Origin: an uncultured Bacteroidales bacterium
GTDB taxonomy: Bacteria; Bacteroidota; Bacteroidia; Bacteroidales; Bacteroidaceae
NCBI GenBank assembly: GCA_902799355.1
Contig: CADCAG010000018.1
Span: 1-64,000, forward strand
DNA: 64,000 nucleotides
Reading direction: 5' to 3'
Made by a program: the position numbers and the translations under genes. A model generated the notes under the pieces. That model made no database searches. It was given only the letters and a program-made list of their open reading frames with translations, and was not told the DNA's origin. This document shows positions 28,766 to 36,988 of this stretch, piece after piece (position 1 is the stretch's first letter; every line of letters begins with the position of its first letter).

Positions 28766-29068
28766 GTTCCCCATTCCCCACAAATCGCTCGGAATGCCGA
28801 TGTGGAAAGGGATTGAGAGATGGGGAACCTTAGATTACATTCCCCACAGGTTCCCCACTTGCTATAATCGGTTTTTCAGCCCGAAGGGCGGTGGTTTTTC
28901 CACCATGAAGGCTGTGTTTTTATGGTTTTTGTTATACCAAGATTCGTGTTATTCGTAAGATTCGTGTTCGTTTATTATTGGAAAGGGGGAATATATGGGG
29001 AATATGTGGGGAACCTCGGAATGGGTTCCCCACCCTGGATCCCCTGTAAATAAAGGCTTCGGGGGAAT
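28766..29068. repeat. GGGGAAY motif array with 11-base phasing
   Basis: GGGGAAY occurs on the plus strand at 28822, 28986, 28997, 29008 and 29062, and its complement at 28766, 28773, 28839, 28850 and 29025. The copies at 28986, 28997 and 29008 are exactly 11 bases apart, as are those at 28839 and 28850, about one DNA turn. Such spacing is usual for repeated protein-binding sites. Confidence 0.65.
28879..28904. repeat. Two adjacent small hairpins
   Basis: GCCC-GAA-GGGC at 28879-28889 is followed directly by GGTGG-TTTTT-CCACC at 28890-28904. Neither is followed by a T run, so they do not look like terminators. Confidence 0.5.
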
Positions 29069-29110
29069 GTGAGGTCCTTTCTGAAATATACAACTGATAC
29101 AGCGGCGGGA

Positions 29111-29138
29111 ACAGCTAAGCCAGCGCTGGCTTAGCTGT
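29111..29138. repeat. Perfect 28-base palindrome
   Basis: The arm ACAGCTAAGCCAGC is followed immediately by its exact reverse complement. It is the longest perfect palindrome I found in the window. Confidence 0.8.
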
Positions 29139-29147
29139 ATTTGGTAT

Positions 29148-29227
29148 GCTAATACAGCTGATTTGTGGTGCTAATACAGCTGATTTGCGGTGCTAATACA
29201 GCTGATTTGCGGTGCTAATTTGAGAGG
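29148..29227. repeat. 22-base direct repeats
   Basis: Three consecutive units start at 29148, 29170 and 29192, and a partial one at 29214. Each begins GCTAATACAGCTGATTTG. The units differ at one base. They share ACAGCT with the neighbouring palindrome. Confidence 0.85.
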
Positions 29228-29232
29228 TTGTA

Positions 29233-29385
29233 TGGTCACGGTCACAACTGTGACCATGTGACCAATCTGCCTTTATGACAATACCTATTAATGTGCAAGT
29301 ATTTGTGTATTAATGGATTATATTAATATTGTTCTCTTTCTTGCTCCTCTGTGGTCACATGGTCACAGCTGTGACCGTGTGACCG
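29233..29385. repeat. Opposed GGTCAC palindromic repeats flanking 87 bases
   Basis: A 32-base imperfect palindrome at 29233-29264 starts TGGTCACGGTCACAACTG. A 34-base one at 29352-29385 starts TGGTCACATGGTCACAGC. The second is close to the reverse complement of the first, with a two-base insertion. They flank an AT-rich segment, like terminal inverted repeats of a tiny element or paired binding sites. Confidence 0.65.
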
Positions 29386-29409
29386 CCTTCGCTCTTTCCT
29401 GCTAAAGAA

Positions 29410-29443
29410 AGAGGGTGTCCCAAATTGTTTTGAGACACCCTCT
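29410..29443 (-). terminator. Terminator of the BspA-like gene operon
   Basis: AGAGGGTGTC pairs with GACACCCTCT, and four more bases pair inside (CAAA with TTTG). On the minus strand it is followed by TTCTTT. It lies 45 bases beyond the stop at 29489. Confidence 0.75.
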
Positions 29444-29488
29444 TGCGTTCTTTCCGATGGTTATCGATGAATTGCTATTGCAATGCGA

Positions 29489-32400
29489 TTAGTTCGCGTC
29501 CTTCACCAGGCGGACGGAACAACCTTGACTCTTGTCCCCATAGTCGCTGGAGACAAGAAAACTGTCATCACCGAAAGACAAGCGAAACGCATATACCTTA
29601 TTGTCTTCGTAAACCGAGGATGACCAGTAAAGGCCAGTACTACCAACACCATAAACAACCGTGCCTATGTGTATGCCAGCAGCAGGCAGAAATACTGCAC
29701 CGGCAGACTCCATCTGAGACCACTCCGCGGTGGTGTAACTGTTGGTCCAAGAACTCTTGCCGGAAGTGAAGCTAAGGCCATCGGGCAGCGTCCAACTGTC
29801 GGGAAGGATAATCATGCCGTTGACTCCGTTTACACTTCCATGACCATACTTGCTGGCGGCATTAGTACGACCAGAGAACAGATAATCCCACTCAGCCGAA
29901 GTCAGCGTGCGCCAGTCAGAGCCGATATTGCCGCCCCAATCAACAAAGGCTCCCTGAAGCCCTGTATTGTCTGTAATTGTGCTGATACCATAGTAGGTTG
30001 CATCGGTACTCCAGCAGAAGAGATCTACGGTGCCGGCAGTAGAGACAGAGCCATTACCATTGATGGCACTGTTGGCGGTGCCCACTTCGTATTGATTCGA
30101 GGCGAACTGCCAAGTCCAAGTTTCCTGAGTGCTGCCGTCTGCATCAGCAGAAGCACACACTGCCTGTAGGTTGCCCTGCGAGAAATACACCTGCTTGGTG
30201 CTGCTGACGGAGAACAAGCCGTCGATGGCGCCAGTGGGGGCGCTTGGAACGGGAGTGGGATAAACCAGCGGGCTGGTGGCGAGATAAGTAGCGCCATCGT
30301 TCTGGTAGGCAGAGCCATCCCAGTAAACTGTGCCACCTATGGTCACCGTGCCGCAAATGGCATCTAGGCCAGCGCCAATGGAATTGGGTGCATTAAAGCC
30401 TTTCGTTGCGGTTACTCTGGTCACACCACTGGTAATGGTAATATTTCCGCAAGAGGAGGCATAACCTCCGTCAATACTTGAACCGATGCCAGCCGAGTAT
30501 GCGACGCTTTCTGCTGTAACTTCACCTCCTTTAATTTCGATATTACCGCAAGTAGAGTTCGCAGTAGAACCAATGCCGGCACCCATTTCCGAACCTCCCG
30601 TAGCGCTAATGATACCACCTTCAATGACGATGTTACCACAGTCTATTCCCCAGGCGCACCCGATGCCTGCAGCGTAGCTTCCTATACCACCACCATCATA
30701 TGGACTGGCAGTAAGCGAGCCGCTACCCTGGATAGTGAGAGTTTTGCCAGTGGGACCTGCCTGAACACCTGGATAATCCTCACAGAATCCCCTCACGATG
30801 TTCGTCGTTCCGTCCTTCAGGATAATGGTAGCGTTGCCCAGACAGGTGATACCTGCATAGTCTCCAGTCGTCCAAGTTCCAGTAGCATTGATGCTAGCGC
30901 CATCAAGTGTCACCGTGGCACCATCAGCAATGGAAATCTTGTAGTTGCCAGCGAGCGTACCAGTCAGGATGTCATAGTCATTCGCTACATAGTCAGCAGT
31001 AAGGCTAGAGAGATCAACGACATTGGTCTTACTCGTCCATCCACTTGGAATGCCGCTACTGCCTGTTGTCCACTCTGTCATTGATTCAGCCTTGGTGAAC
31101 GTACCTGTTGCAGCCACGCCATTGAGCCAATTGGATGTGCAGTCTGTTGCAGAGATATTCATAGCTAGGCAGGTCACACTGTTCAGTTTTGTGCAGCCGT
31201 CGAACATCCATTTATAGCAGGAGGATTGCAATGTAGTGGCGGGCAATATGGGGGCCGTGGTCAGTTCCGAGCAGCCGTCGAACATTCTTGAATAACACCA
31301 TTCGGCTAAAGTAGTGGCAGGCAATGTTGTAGGTGCTGTAGTAAGGCCGGTGCAGTTTAAGAACATATTGGCATAGCAATAGGATGCCAGCGTCGTGGCA
31401 GGCAAATCCGGAGCCGTTGTCAGGCTGGTGCAACCCTTAAACATGGAATAGTAGCAATGAGATGCCATCGTCGTGGCTGACAGAACGGGGGCCGTTGCCA
31501 ATGCCGTACAGTCCTCAAACATATAGTAGTAGCAGTTTTCTGCTGCTGTCTTGGCTGGCAGACTGGGTGCTGTCGTCAGTCCGGTACAGCCAGAGAACAT
31601 CTCTTCATAACATTCATTGGCCAATGACTCTGCTTGTAGCGCTGGCGCCGTTGTCAGAGCGGTACAGCCACCGAACATATTTCTATAGCACTCACTAGCC
31701 AATGTGGCAGCAGACAATGCAGGTGCCGTTGTCAGGCCGGTGCAGCCTCGGAACATGTTTTTGTAACAGCTAGCAGCCAGTGTAGCAGCGGGCAGTGCGG
31801 GAGCTGTCGTCAGATGGGTGCAGCCCGCGAACATATCTGAGTAGCAAGATGCTGTCAACGTGGTAGCGGGAAGGACCAGCGTTTTGGACGGATGGTTGTA
31901 TATGGGGGCATTCAGGAATAACTCATAGAAAGTAAATCCTGCCGACAGCGTTTTGTTTGTAGGGAAGTCATCCTTGTCAAGAAGACTCATAATGTTACCA
32001 TAAACGTAACAATTGCCCGATAACTCGAATTTACAATAGCCATTTTGATTTTCTGTCAGCGTGGTATTGTCGCCCTTGAAGGACAGCTTGTCGCCTGTGT
32101 TAAGCGAGATGCTGGTGGAATTGTAGGTGTCAACGAAAGTTAAGGTTGTCCAATCCCCATCATTCTTCCTATATTGCAGGGAGGGCTGGGCTGTCTGAAA
32201 TTTATGGAGCTTTACCGTAACATCGTCGGCCATTGCCTGGAAGGTGAGCGGAGCGCTGAGGGCATTATACTCGCTCATCTTGACATTGATGGTGTAGTAC
32301 TTGTTTTCTGCAAACGACACACAGGCTTTCTCATAAGTATAAACAGTAGAACCTTCGTTGGCTGTTAGGTATACCGTCTTGTCGGAAAAGCTAGGAATAC

Positions 32401-33175
32401 CAACAAAGAGTTCATCATCGGCCACTGTAGGCGTGACGGTATAAGAATTGCCATCGACTGTCACAACGAGTTTATCGGCATTGATAGCAGCATTGCTGTT
32501 ACCCTTATCCATTAGCTTGAACTTCACGACAGATATGGGGCGGTTGAAGTCCAGAGTGCCGCTGATAGTTGCATTACCGCCAGTGATGGTTGCAGAGGCA
32601 GAGGCAGTACAATAGAAGAGGCTCTCTACGGTACCGTCCTGCGATGCGAAGTTGAAGGGGCGTGGCTTGGTAGAGAAATAGAGGGTATGATTACCTTCAG
32701 AAAGGCCTGTAGCATCGACATCACCCGTCAACGTGGCCGAGTTGGAACCATAAGATGACGGTGTCAACGTACCAATGCTGGTGATGCTGCTTTCGTCAGC
32801 ATAAACATACACCACGTCCCCACTCTCCCATGTCGTTTTCAGTTTTCCATCGCCATCGATATCCTGTGCGCGATTGCTACTATTCTCATTGATGCCAGCG
32901 TTGACTGTCAGGCGCAGGGTGCCAGGCAGCGGACGCAGGAAGGTCAGGCTGCGCAGGGTGCGCTCGAAGACACTCTCGCCCCAGGGCTGTACGAAGGTTA
33001 CCTTATCGCCCTCGAAGCGTATGATGCTTATCTCGTCGGTATTCAGCTGTTGGGTGCCATCGGTGGTCTCCACGATAGCCTTGTTCTTGTTGTCATTGGT
33101 CTGGGCGGTGGCAGACATCACGAATGTCAGCAGTGCCAGAAACAGGATGGTCAGTATGCGTGTATAGTTCTTCAT
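29489..33175 (-). CDS. BspA-like repeat surface protein with C-type-lectin-like C-terminus
   Basis: 1228 residues. A signal peptide spans about 1-25. An N-terminal region (about 30-300) resembles fimbrillin-like beta domains. From about 433 to 668 lie nine 26-residue leucine-rich-type repeats with the core CYxxMFxGCTxLTTAP; nearly all keep two Cys eight residues apart. A beta-helix-like, Gly-rich carbohydrate-binding-type region follows (about 730-930). The last 230 residues begin near GAIDGLFSVSSTKQVYFSQG and end in GLYWSSSVYEDN and GCSVRLV, the C-type-lectin-like FISUMP fold also found in targets of diversity-generating retroelements. It is probably exposed on the cell surface and binds ligands or host material. 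It follows a 126-residue secreted protein by 12 bases. Confidence 0.85.
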   Translation of the reverse strand: MKNYTRILTILFLALLTFVMSATAQTNDNKNKAIVETTDGTQQLNTDEISIIRFEGDKVTFVQPWGESVFERTLRSLTFLRPLPGTLRLTVNAGINENSSNRAQDIDGDGKLKTTWESGDVVYVYADESSITSIGTLTPSSYGSNSATLTGDVDATGLSEGNHTLYFSTKPRPFNFASQDGTVESLFYCTASASATITGGNATISGTLDFNRPISVVKFKLMDKGNSNAAINADKLVVTVDGNSYTVTPTVADDELFVGIPSFSDKTVYLTANEGSTVYTYEKACVSFAENKYYTINVKMSEYNALSAPLTFQAMADDVTVKLHKFQTAQPSLQYRKNDGDWTTLTFVDTYNSTSISLNTGDKLSFKGDNTTLTENQNGYCKFELSGNCYVYGNIMSLLDKDDFPTNKTLSAGFTFYELFLNAPIYNHPSKTLVLPATTLTASCYSDMFAGCTHLTTAPALPAATLAASCYKNMFRGCTGLTTAPALSAATLASECYRNMFGGCTALTTAPALQAESLANECYEEMFSGCTGLTTAPSLPAKTAAENCYYYMFEDCTALATAPVLSATTMASHCYYSMFKGCTSLTTAPDLPATTLASYCYANMFLNCTGLTTAPTTLPATTLAEWCYSRMFDGCSELTTAPILPATTLQSSCYKWMFDGCTKLNSVTCLAMNISATDCTSNWLNGVAATGTFTKAESMTEWTTGSSGIPSGWTSKTNVVDLSSLTADYVANDYDILTGTLAGNYKISIADGATVTLDGASINATGTWTTGDYAGITCLGNATIILKDGTTNIVRGFCEDYPGVQAGPTGKTLTIQGSGSLTASPYDGGGIGSYAAGIGCAWGIDCGNIVIEGGIISATGGSEMGAGIGSTANSTCGNIEIKGGEVTAESVAYSAGIGSSIDGGYASSCGNITITSGVTRVTATKGFNAPNSIGAGLDAICGTVTIGGTVYWDGSAYQNDGATYLATSPLVYPTPVPSAPTGAIDGLFSVSSTKQVYFSQGNLQAVCASADADGSTQETWTWQFASNQYEVGTANSAINGNGSVSTAGTVDLFCWSTDATYYGISTITDNTGLQGAFVDWGGNIGSDWRTLTSAEWDYLFSGRTNAASKYGHGSVNGVNGMIILPDSWTLPDGLSFTSGKSSWTNSYTTAEWSQMESAGAVFLPAAGIHIGTVVYGVGSTGLYWSSSVYEDNKVYAFRLSFGDDSFLVSSDYGDKSQGCSVRLVKDAN

Positions 33176-33187
33176 ATCCAGTCCTCC

Positions 33188-33568
33188 TTATTTCTTATTG
33201 ACAACTTTCTTGCCGTTCTTGATGACAATGCTGTTCTTTTGACCATTAGCCACCTTACGGCCCTGCAGGTCGTAGATACTGACGTTGCCGTCCTTATCAG
33301 TCATGTGCAGGCTGCTGACGCCCGTCACGTCGCTATAGTTCATGGTGATGGTCACCAGTTGCATATCGGCAGTCATCGTTGTGCCATCGGTAAACAGCAG
33401 CACGGCATTGTTGCCGTCAATACGTATCTCGCTTACTATGCGCTCTACCTTCTCATTGTTTACGGTAAGCGTCTGTTTGGCACCCTCCTTGTTGTCGTCG
33501 GGGGTAACGCCAAAGGCAGGAGCCGTCATCCACAGGCTCGCAGCCAGTATAAGTATATTCTTCTTCAT
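33188..33568 (-). CDS. Small secreted protein with sorting-type C-terminal tail
   Basis: 126 residues. A signal peptide (about 1-19, ending near APAFG) precedes a short domain with RIDGNNAVLLFTDGT, and the protein ends with VSIYDLQGRKVANGQ and IKNGKKVVNKK. That tail resembles the C-terminal sorting or anchoring segments common in Prevotella secreted proteins. The middle looks like the N-terminal part of the following BspA-like protein (DEISIIRFEGDKVTF there), so both may share a small domain. It is the middle gene of a three-gene operon. Function unknown. Confidence 0.75.
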   Translation of the reverse strand: MKKNILILAASLWMTAPAFGVTPDDNKEGAKQTLTVNNEKVERIVSEIRIDGNNAVLLFTDGTTMTADMQLVTITMNYSDVTGVSSLHMTDKDGNVSIYDLQGRKVANGQKNSIVIKNGKKVVNKK

Positions 33569-33588
33569 CTTCTTACGGTTTTAGGTTA

Positions 33589-33720
33589 CTAATCCCAATC
33601 CTGTTGGTCTGGAGTTTCTTCATCAGGCAATTTGCCAAAAGGACTGCTAGTCAACAACTGCGAGTGTTGTGGCAACTTGACCACCCTCGTGGTTGGTCGT
33701 TCGTAATCTTTTCGTTTCAT
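33589..33720 (-). CDS. 43-residue peptide heading the surface-protein operon
   Basis: Short frame starting MKRKDYERPTTRVVKL and ending in an acidic stretch with terminal DWD. It has no signal peptide. It starts 64 bases after a minus-strand promoter and stops 20 bases before the next gene. The peptide at 39702-39854 shares its pattern: MK plus basic residues, Tyr, a Pro, then VVK[LI], a Leu and Ser-Pro, and an acidic tail with Trp near the end. Conservation of this pattern beside two separate surface-protein genes argues that it is real. Function unknown. Confidence 0.65.
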   Translation of the reverse strand: MKRKDYERPTTRVVKLPQHSQLLTSSPFGKLPDEETPDQQDWD

Positions 33721-33783
33721 GTGTTGTATATATTTTTTAGGTTTCATTATGCACGGTTAGGGCACATCACTAATAATCGGGTA

Positions 33784-33791
33784 CAAAGATA
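33784..33791 (-). promoter_or_regulatory. Promoter -7 element for the BspA-like operon
   Basis: TATCTTTG on the minus strand, 63 bases before the peptide ATG at 33720. Confidence 0.6.
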
Positions 33792-33834
33792 GTAAATAAT
33801 TCATAATTCATAATGCACTATTCAGATTTTTTTG

Positions 33835-33843
33835 TAACTTTGC
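33835..33843 (+). promoter_or_regulatory. Promoter -7 element for rnr
   Basis: TAACTTTGC, 27 bases before the rnr ATG. It is divergent from the element at 33784-33791, 43 bases away. Confidence 0.6.
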
Positions 33844-33870
33844 TGTCAGAAACTATTAAATATTGATACT

Positions 33871-36027
33871 ATGAGTAAGAAGAAAGGTGGCAAAAGGCTG
33901 AATAAGAAACAGATAGCAGAAATGCTGCAGACGCTGTTCCAGCAGAATCCCAACGAGACATTCTCCTTCAAGCAGATTTTCAAGGCTTTGAAGTTGGACA
34001 CGCATCCTACCAAGATGCTGGCCATAGACCTGATGGAGGAAATGGCGTGGGACGACTATCTGTCGAAGGTCAGCGACAACTCGTATCGTCTGAACCTGAA
34101 GACGCAGGTGCAGGAGGGTACCTTCATCCGCAAGGCCAACGGCAAGAACTCGTTTCAGCCCGACGATGGCGGCACACCCGTCTTTGTCAGTGAGCGCAAC
34201 TCGCTGTTTGCTATGAATGGCGACCGTGTGAAGGTGACATATATGGCTCGTCGCGAGAAGCATATCAAGGAAGCGATGGTCGTCGAGATTCTGAGTCACA
34301 AGCGCGACCAGGCAGTCGGTAAGCTGAAGGTGGAGAAGGACTATGCCTTCCTGATTACCGAGGGTAACATCTTTGTACACGATATCTTTATCCCAAAGAA
34401 GAAGCTGAAGGGCGGCAAGACGGGCGACAAGGCTGTCGTCAAGATTACGCAGTGGCCGTCGAAGGAATCGAAGAACATTGTCGGTGAAGTCATCGACGTG
34501 CTGGGTAAGGAGGGCGACAACAACGTAGAGATGCACGCCATCCTGGCACAGTATGGTCTGCCGTATAAGTATCCCCATAACGTCGAGGAGGCTGCCGAGA
34601 AGATAGAGCCAGGCATCACGCCAGAGGAGATAGCTCGTCGTGAGGACTTCCGCGACGTCTTCACCTGCACCATCGACCCGAAGGATGCCAAGGACTTCGA
34701 CGATGCGCTGAGCATTCGTCAGAAAGGCAAGCTTTGGGAGGTTGGTGTCCACATCGCTGACGTCAGCCACTATGTGAAGGAAGGCTCTATTATTGACAAG
34801 GAGGCCGTGAAGCGTGCCACCAGCGTCTATCTCGTAGACCGCACCATCCCCATGCTGCCGGAGCGTCTGTGTAACTTCATCTGTTCACTGCGCCCTGACG
34901 AAGAAAAGCTCTGTTATAGTGTGATCTTCGTGTTGGACGAAGAGGCCAACGTCAAGGACTACCACATCGCTCATACTGTAATCAAGAGTAATAGAAGGTA
35001 CGCGTATGAGGAGGTGCAGGAGATCTTGATGGGGAAGGATGGTGACAATGCGACTGAGCTGCGCACGCTGGACAAGCTTGCAAAGTGCTTGCGCGAGCGC
35101 CGCTTCAAGGGCGGTGCTGTCAAGTTCGACCGCGAGGAGTTGCACTTCGATATTGACGAGACAGGAAAGCCTGTCCGCGCCTACTTCAAGAAGTCGAACG
35201 ATGCTACCCAGCTCATTGAGGAGTTCATGCTGCTGGCCAACAAATATGTGGCAGAGAGCATCGGTAAGGCCAAGAAGCCCAAGGCCAACGGCCAACAGTC
35301 GAAGGCCAAGACGATGGTCTACCGTATCCACGACCAGCCAGACCCCACCAAGCTGGAGGCACTGCGCGAGTTTGTGGTGAAGTTCGGCTACAAGATGAAA
35401 ACGGCAGGTACCAAAGGCGCCATCTCGAAGTCGCTGAATGCGCTGATGGACGGTTGTCAGGGCAAAAAGGAGCAGAAGCTGATCGAGACCGTTGCCCTGC
35501 GAGCCATGATGAAGGCGAAGTACTCTACGCACAACATCGGCCACTACGGACTGGCCTTCGAATACTACACCCACTTCACGTCGCCCATCCGCCGTTATCC
35601 CGACACGATGGTACACCGTCTGTTGACGAAATACCAGGACGGTGCCCGCTCGGCTAATCAGGATAAGTACGAAGAACTCTGCGAGCACTGCTCCGATATG
35701 GAACAGACCGCCCAGCAGGCTGAGCGCGACAGCATTAAGTACAAGATGGTGGAGTTTATGGCCGACAAGATTGGCAACGAGTACGATGCACACATCAGCG
35801 GTATCCAGTCGTACGGCATCTACTGTGAGGTCGACGAGAACCACTGCGAGGGTATGGTGTCTATGCACGACCTGGACGATGACTACTACGACTTCGACGA
35901 GCGCAACTACTGCCTCGTAGGCCGTCGCCACCACAACAAGTACCAGTTGGGGGACCCCGTACGCATCAAGGTGGCACGCGCCAACCTGGAGAAGCGCCAG
36001 CTCGACTTCGTTCTCGCCGACAAGTAA
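33871..36027 (+). CDS. rnr: Ribonuclease R (3'-5' exoribonuclease)
   Basis: 718 residues. An N-terminal helix-turn-helix-like segment is followed by cold-shock domains (about 80-225), the RNB catalytic domain with TIDPKDAKDFDDA (Asp269, Asp275, Asp277, Asp278 as metal ligands), then HYGLAFEYYTHFTSPIRRYPD, and a C-terminal S1 domain (GNEYDAHISGIQSYGIY). RNase R degrades structured RNA and takes part in rRNA quality control and stress response. The ATG follows a Bacteroidota promoter by 27 bases. Identity is firm. Confidence 0.96.
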   Translation: MSKKKGGKRLNKKQIAEMLQTLFQQNPNETFSFKQIFKALKLDTHPTKMLAIDLMEEMAWDDYLSKVSDNSYRLNLKTQVQEGTFIRKANGKNSFQPDDGGTPVFVSERNSLFAMNGDRVKVTYMARREKHIKEAMVVEILSHKRDQAVGKLKVEKDYAFLITEGNIFVHDIFIPKKKLKGGKTGDKAVVKITQWPSKESKNIVGEVIDVLGKEGDNNVEMHAILAQYGLPYKYPHNVEEAAEKIEPGITPEEIARREDFRDVFTCTIDPKDAKDFDDALSIRQKGKLWEVGVHIADVSHYVKEGSIIDKEAVKRATSVYLVDRTIPMLPERLCNFICSLRPDEEKLCYSVIFVLDEEANVKDYHIAHTVIKSNRRYAYEEVQEILMGKDGDNATELRTLDKLAKCLRERRFKGGAVKFDREELHFDIDETGKPVRAYFKKSNDATQLIEEFMLLANKYVAESIGKAKKPKANGQQSKAKTMVYRIHDQPDPTKLEALREFVVKFGYKMKTAGTKGAISKSLNALMDGCQGKKEQKLIETVALRAMMKAKYSTHNIGHYGLAFEYYTHFTSPIRRYPDTMVHRLLTKYQDGARSANQDKYEELCEHCSDMEQTAQQAERDSIKYKMVEFMADKIGNEYDAHISGIQSYGIYCEVDENHCEGMVSMHDLDDDYYDFDERNYCLVGRRHHNKYQLGDPVRIKVARANLEKRQLDFVLADK

Positions 36028-36060
36028 CATCTTACATCAGACTTCTGACATCTTACATAT
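36027..36060. repeat. Direct repeat after rnr
   Basis: CATCTTACAT occurs twice, at the rnr stop and again 22 bases later, with GACTTCTGA between. It fills the short gap before the SIMPL gene. Confidence 0.5.
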
Positions 36061-36077
36061 ATAAATAAGGTACACGC

Positions 36078-36773
36078 ATGAAAGAAAACAAAAACATCAT
36101 TGCCGCAGCACTCATTGCTGCTAGCATCTTCTGCCTCGGCTGGTTCGTCAAGGCAGGCATTGACAACATCGTCAACAAAGACCGCCACGTGACGGTCAAG
36201 GGTCTGGCTGAGCGTGAGGTGCCAGCTGACAAGGTAACGTGGAGCATCGGTACCAAGGTGACCGGTAACGACCTGCCCATGCTCTACGAGAACATCAACC
36301 AGCAGACCAAGAAAATCAAGCAGTTCCTGCTGAAGTACGGACTGCCCGAGAAGGAGATCACCATCAACCCTCCCTCCATCACCGACCTGGAGGCTCGTGA
36401 GTGGGGCGACAACCAGAAGGCCTTCCGCTACATTGTCAACACCACGATTACCGTAGCTACCAACAAGGTGGCAGAGGTCAACAAGGCCATCTCCAGTCAG
36501 GCCGAGCTGCTGAAGCAGGGTGTGGCACTGGGCGAGAACTATCCGCAGTACGAATATGCCTCGTTCCAGCAGATGAAACCAGAGATGATGGCAGAGGCTA
36601 TCAAGAACGCTCAGAAGACCGCAGCACAGTTTGCTGAGGCCAGCGAGTGTGATCTCGGAAAAATCGTCACAGCCGATCAGGGACAGTTTTCTATCGATAA
36701 CCGCGACGATAACACCCCGTATATAAAAAAGTTACGCGTGGTTACTACAGTGACTTATTCGCTGAGGGACTAA
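36078..36773 (+). CDS. SIMPL (DUF541) domain protein
   Basis: 231 residues. One N-terminal membrane helix (about 8-26) anchors a periplasmic SIMPL domain starting at [19 protein letters not shown], with the C-terminal ends [15 protein letters not shown] proteins of Gram-negative bacteria (YggE-like) lie in the periplasm and are linked with oxidative stress protection, but no reaction is known. It is 50 bases downstream of rnr on the same strand, possibly cotranscribed. Confidence 0.88.
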   Translation: MKENKNIIAAALIAASIFCLGWFVKAGIDNIVNKDRHVTVKGLAEREVPADKVTWSIGTKVTGNDLPMLYENINQQTKKIKQFLLKYGLPEKEITINPPSITDLEAREWGDNQKAFRYIVNTTITVATNKVAEVNKAISSQAELLKQGVALGENYPQYEYASFQQMKPEMMAEAIKNAQKTAAQFAEASECDLGKIVTADQGQFSIDNRDDNTPYIKKLRVVTTVTYSLRD

Positions 36774-36857
36774 ATTGCACTCGATAGAATTGTGTGCATT
36801 AACGATTTTTATCAAATATTTCTCTCCAAAATATGCCTATATTTTAGTTATATTTTG

Positions 36858-36866
36858 TATCTTTGC
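36858..36866 (+). promoter_or_regulatory. Promoter -7 element for nrdD
   Basis: TATCTTTGC, 122 bases before the nrdD ATG. The leader between carries a terminator-like hairpin. Confidence 0.65.
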
Positions 36867-36867
36867 A

Positions 36868-36906
36868 CTCGCTAAGAGTTTCCCGAAATGGGAAACTTTT
36901 TGCGAG
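36868..36906 (+). terminator. Attenuator-like hairpin in the nrdD leader
   Basis: AGTTTCCC (36877-36884), loop GAAAT, GGGAAACT (36890-36897), then a T run. It begins right at the expected transcript start. CTCGC at 36868-36872 can also pair with GCGAG at 36902-36906, closing a longer stem around it. It could end transcription early and control nrdDG. Confidence 0.5.
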
Positions 36907-36988
36907 AGAAAAAATTAAAAGTTTTCCAAAACGGATGACTTCGTGTTGCAAAGAGAAGGCAATAACTAAAGAAATATACGCATAAACA

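Larger units (their letters stand above)
28623..29488. other. Long non-coding gap with ordered repeats
   Basis: This 866-base gap is the longest in the window and I see no gene in it. It contains the flotillin promoter, ten copies of GGGGAAY or its complement (28766-29068), two small hairpins (28879-28904), a perfect 28-base palindrome (29111-29138), three and a third copies of a 22-base repeat (29148-29227), two opposed GGTCAC palindromes (29233-29264, 29352-29385) and a terminator (29410-29443). No DnaA-box cluster was seen. Confidence 0.8.

Noticed and set aside
28766-29385. Chromosomal replication origin
   Set aside because: No cluster of TTATCCACA-type DnaA boxes and no dnaA or dnaN nearby; the repeats are of another kind.
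31170-31875. Regular 78-base repeats as a CRISPR array
   Set aside because: They code for nine protein repeats in frame and have no unique spacers between identical repeats.
33856-34770. 304-codon frame on the minus strand
   Set aside because: It lies opposite RNase R, whose motifs are clear; the product is a low-complexity Leu/Val-rich mirror of a codon-biased gene.
34885-36030. 381-codon frame on the minus strand
   Set aside because: Antisense to the RNase R catalytic domain, with no start signals or recognisable motifs.
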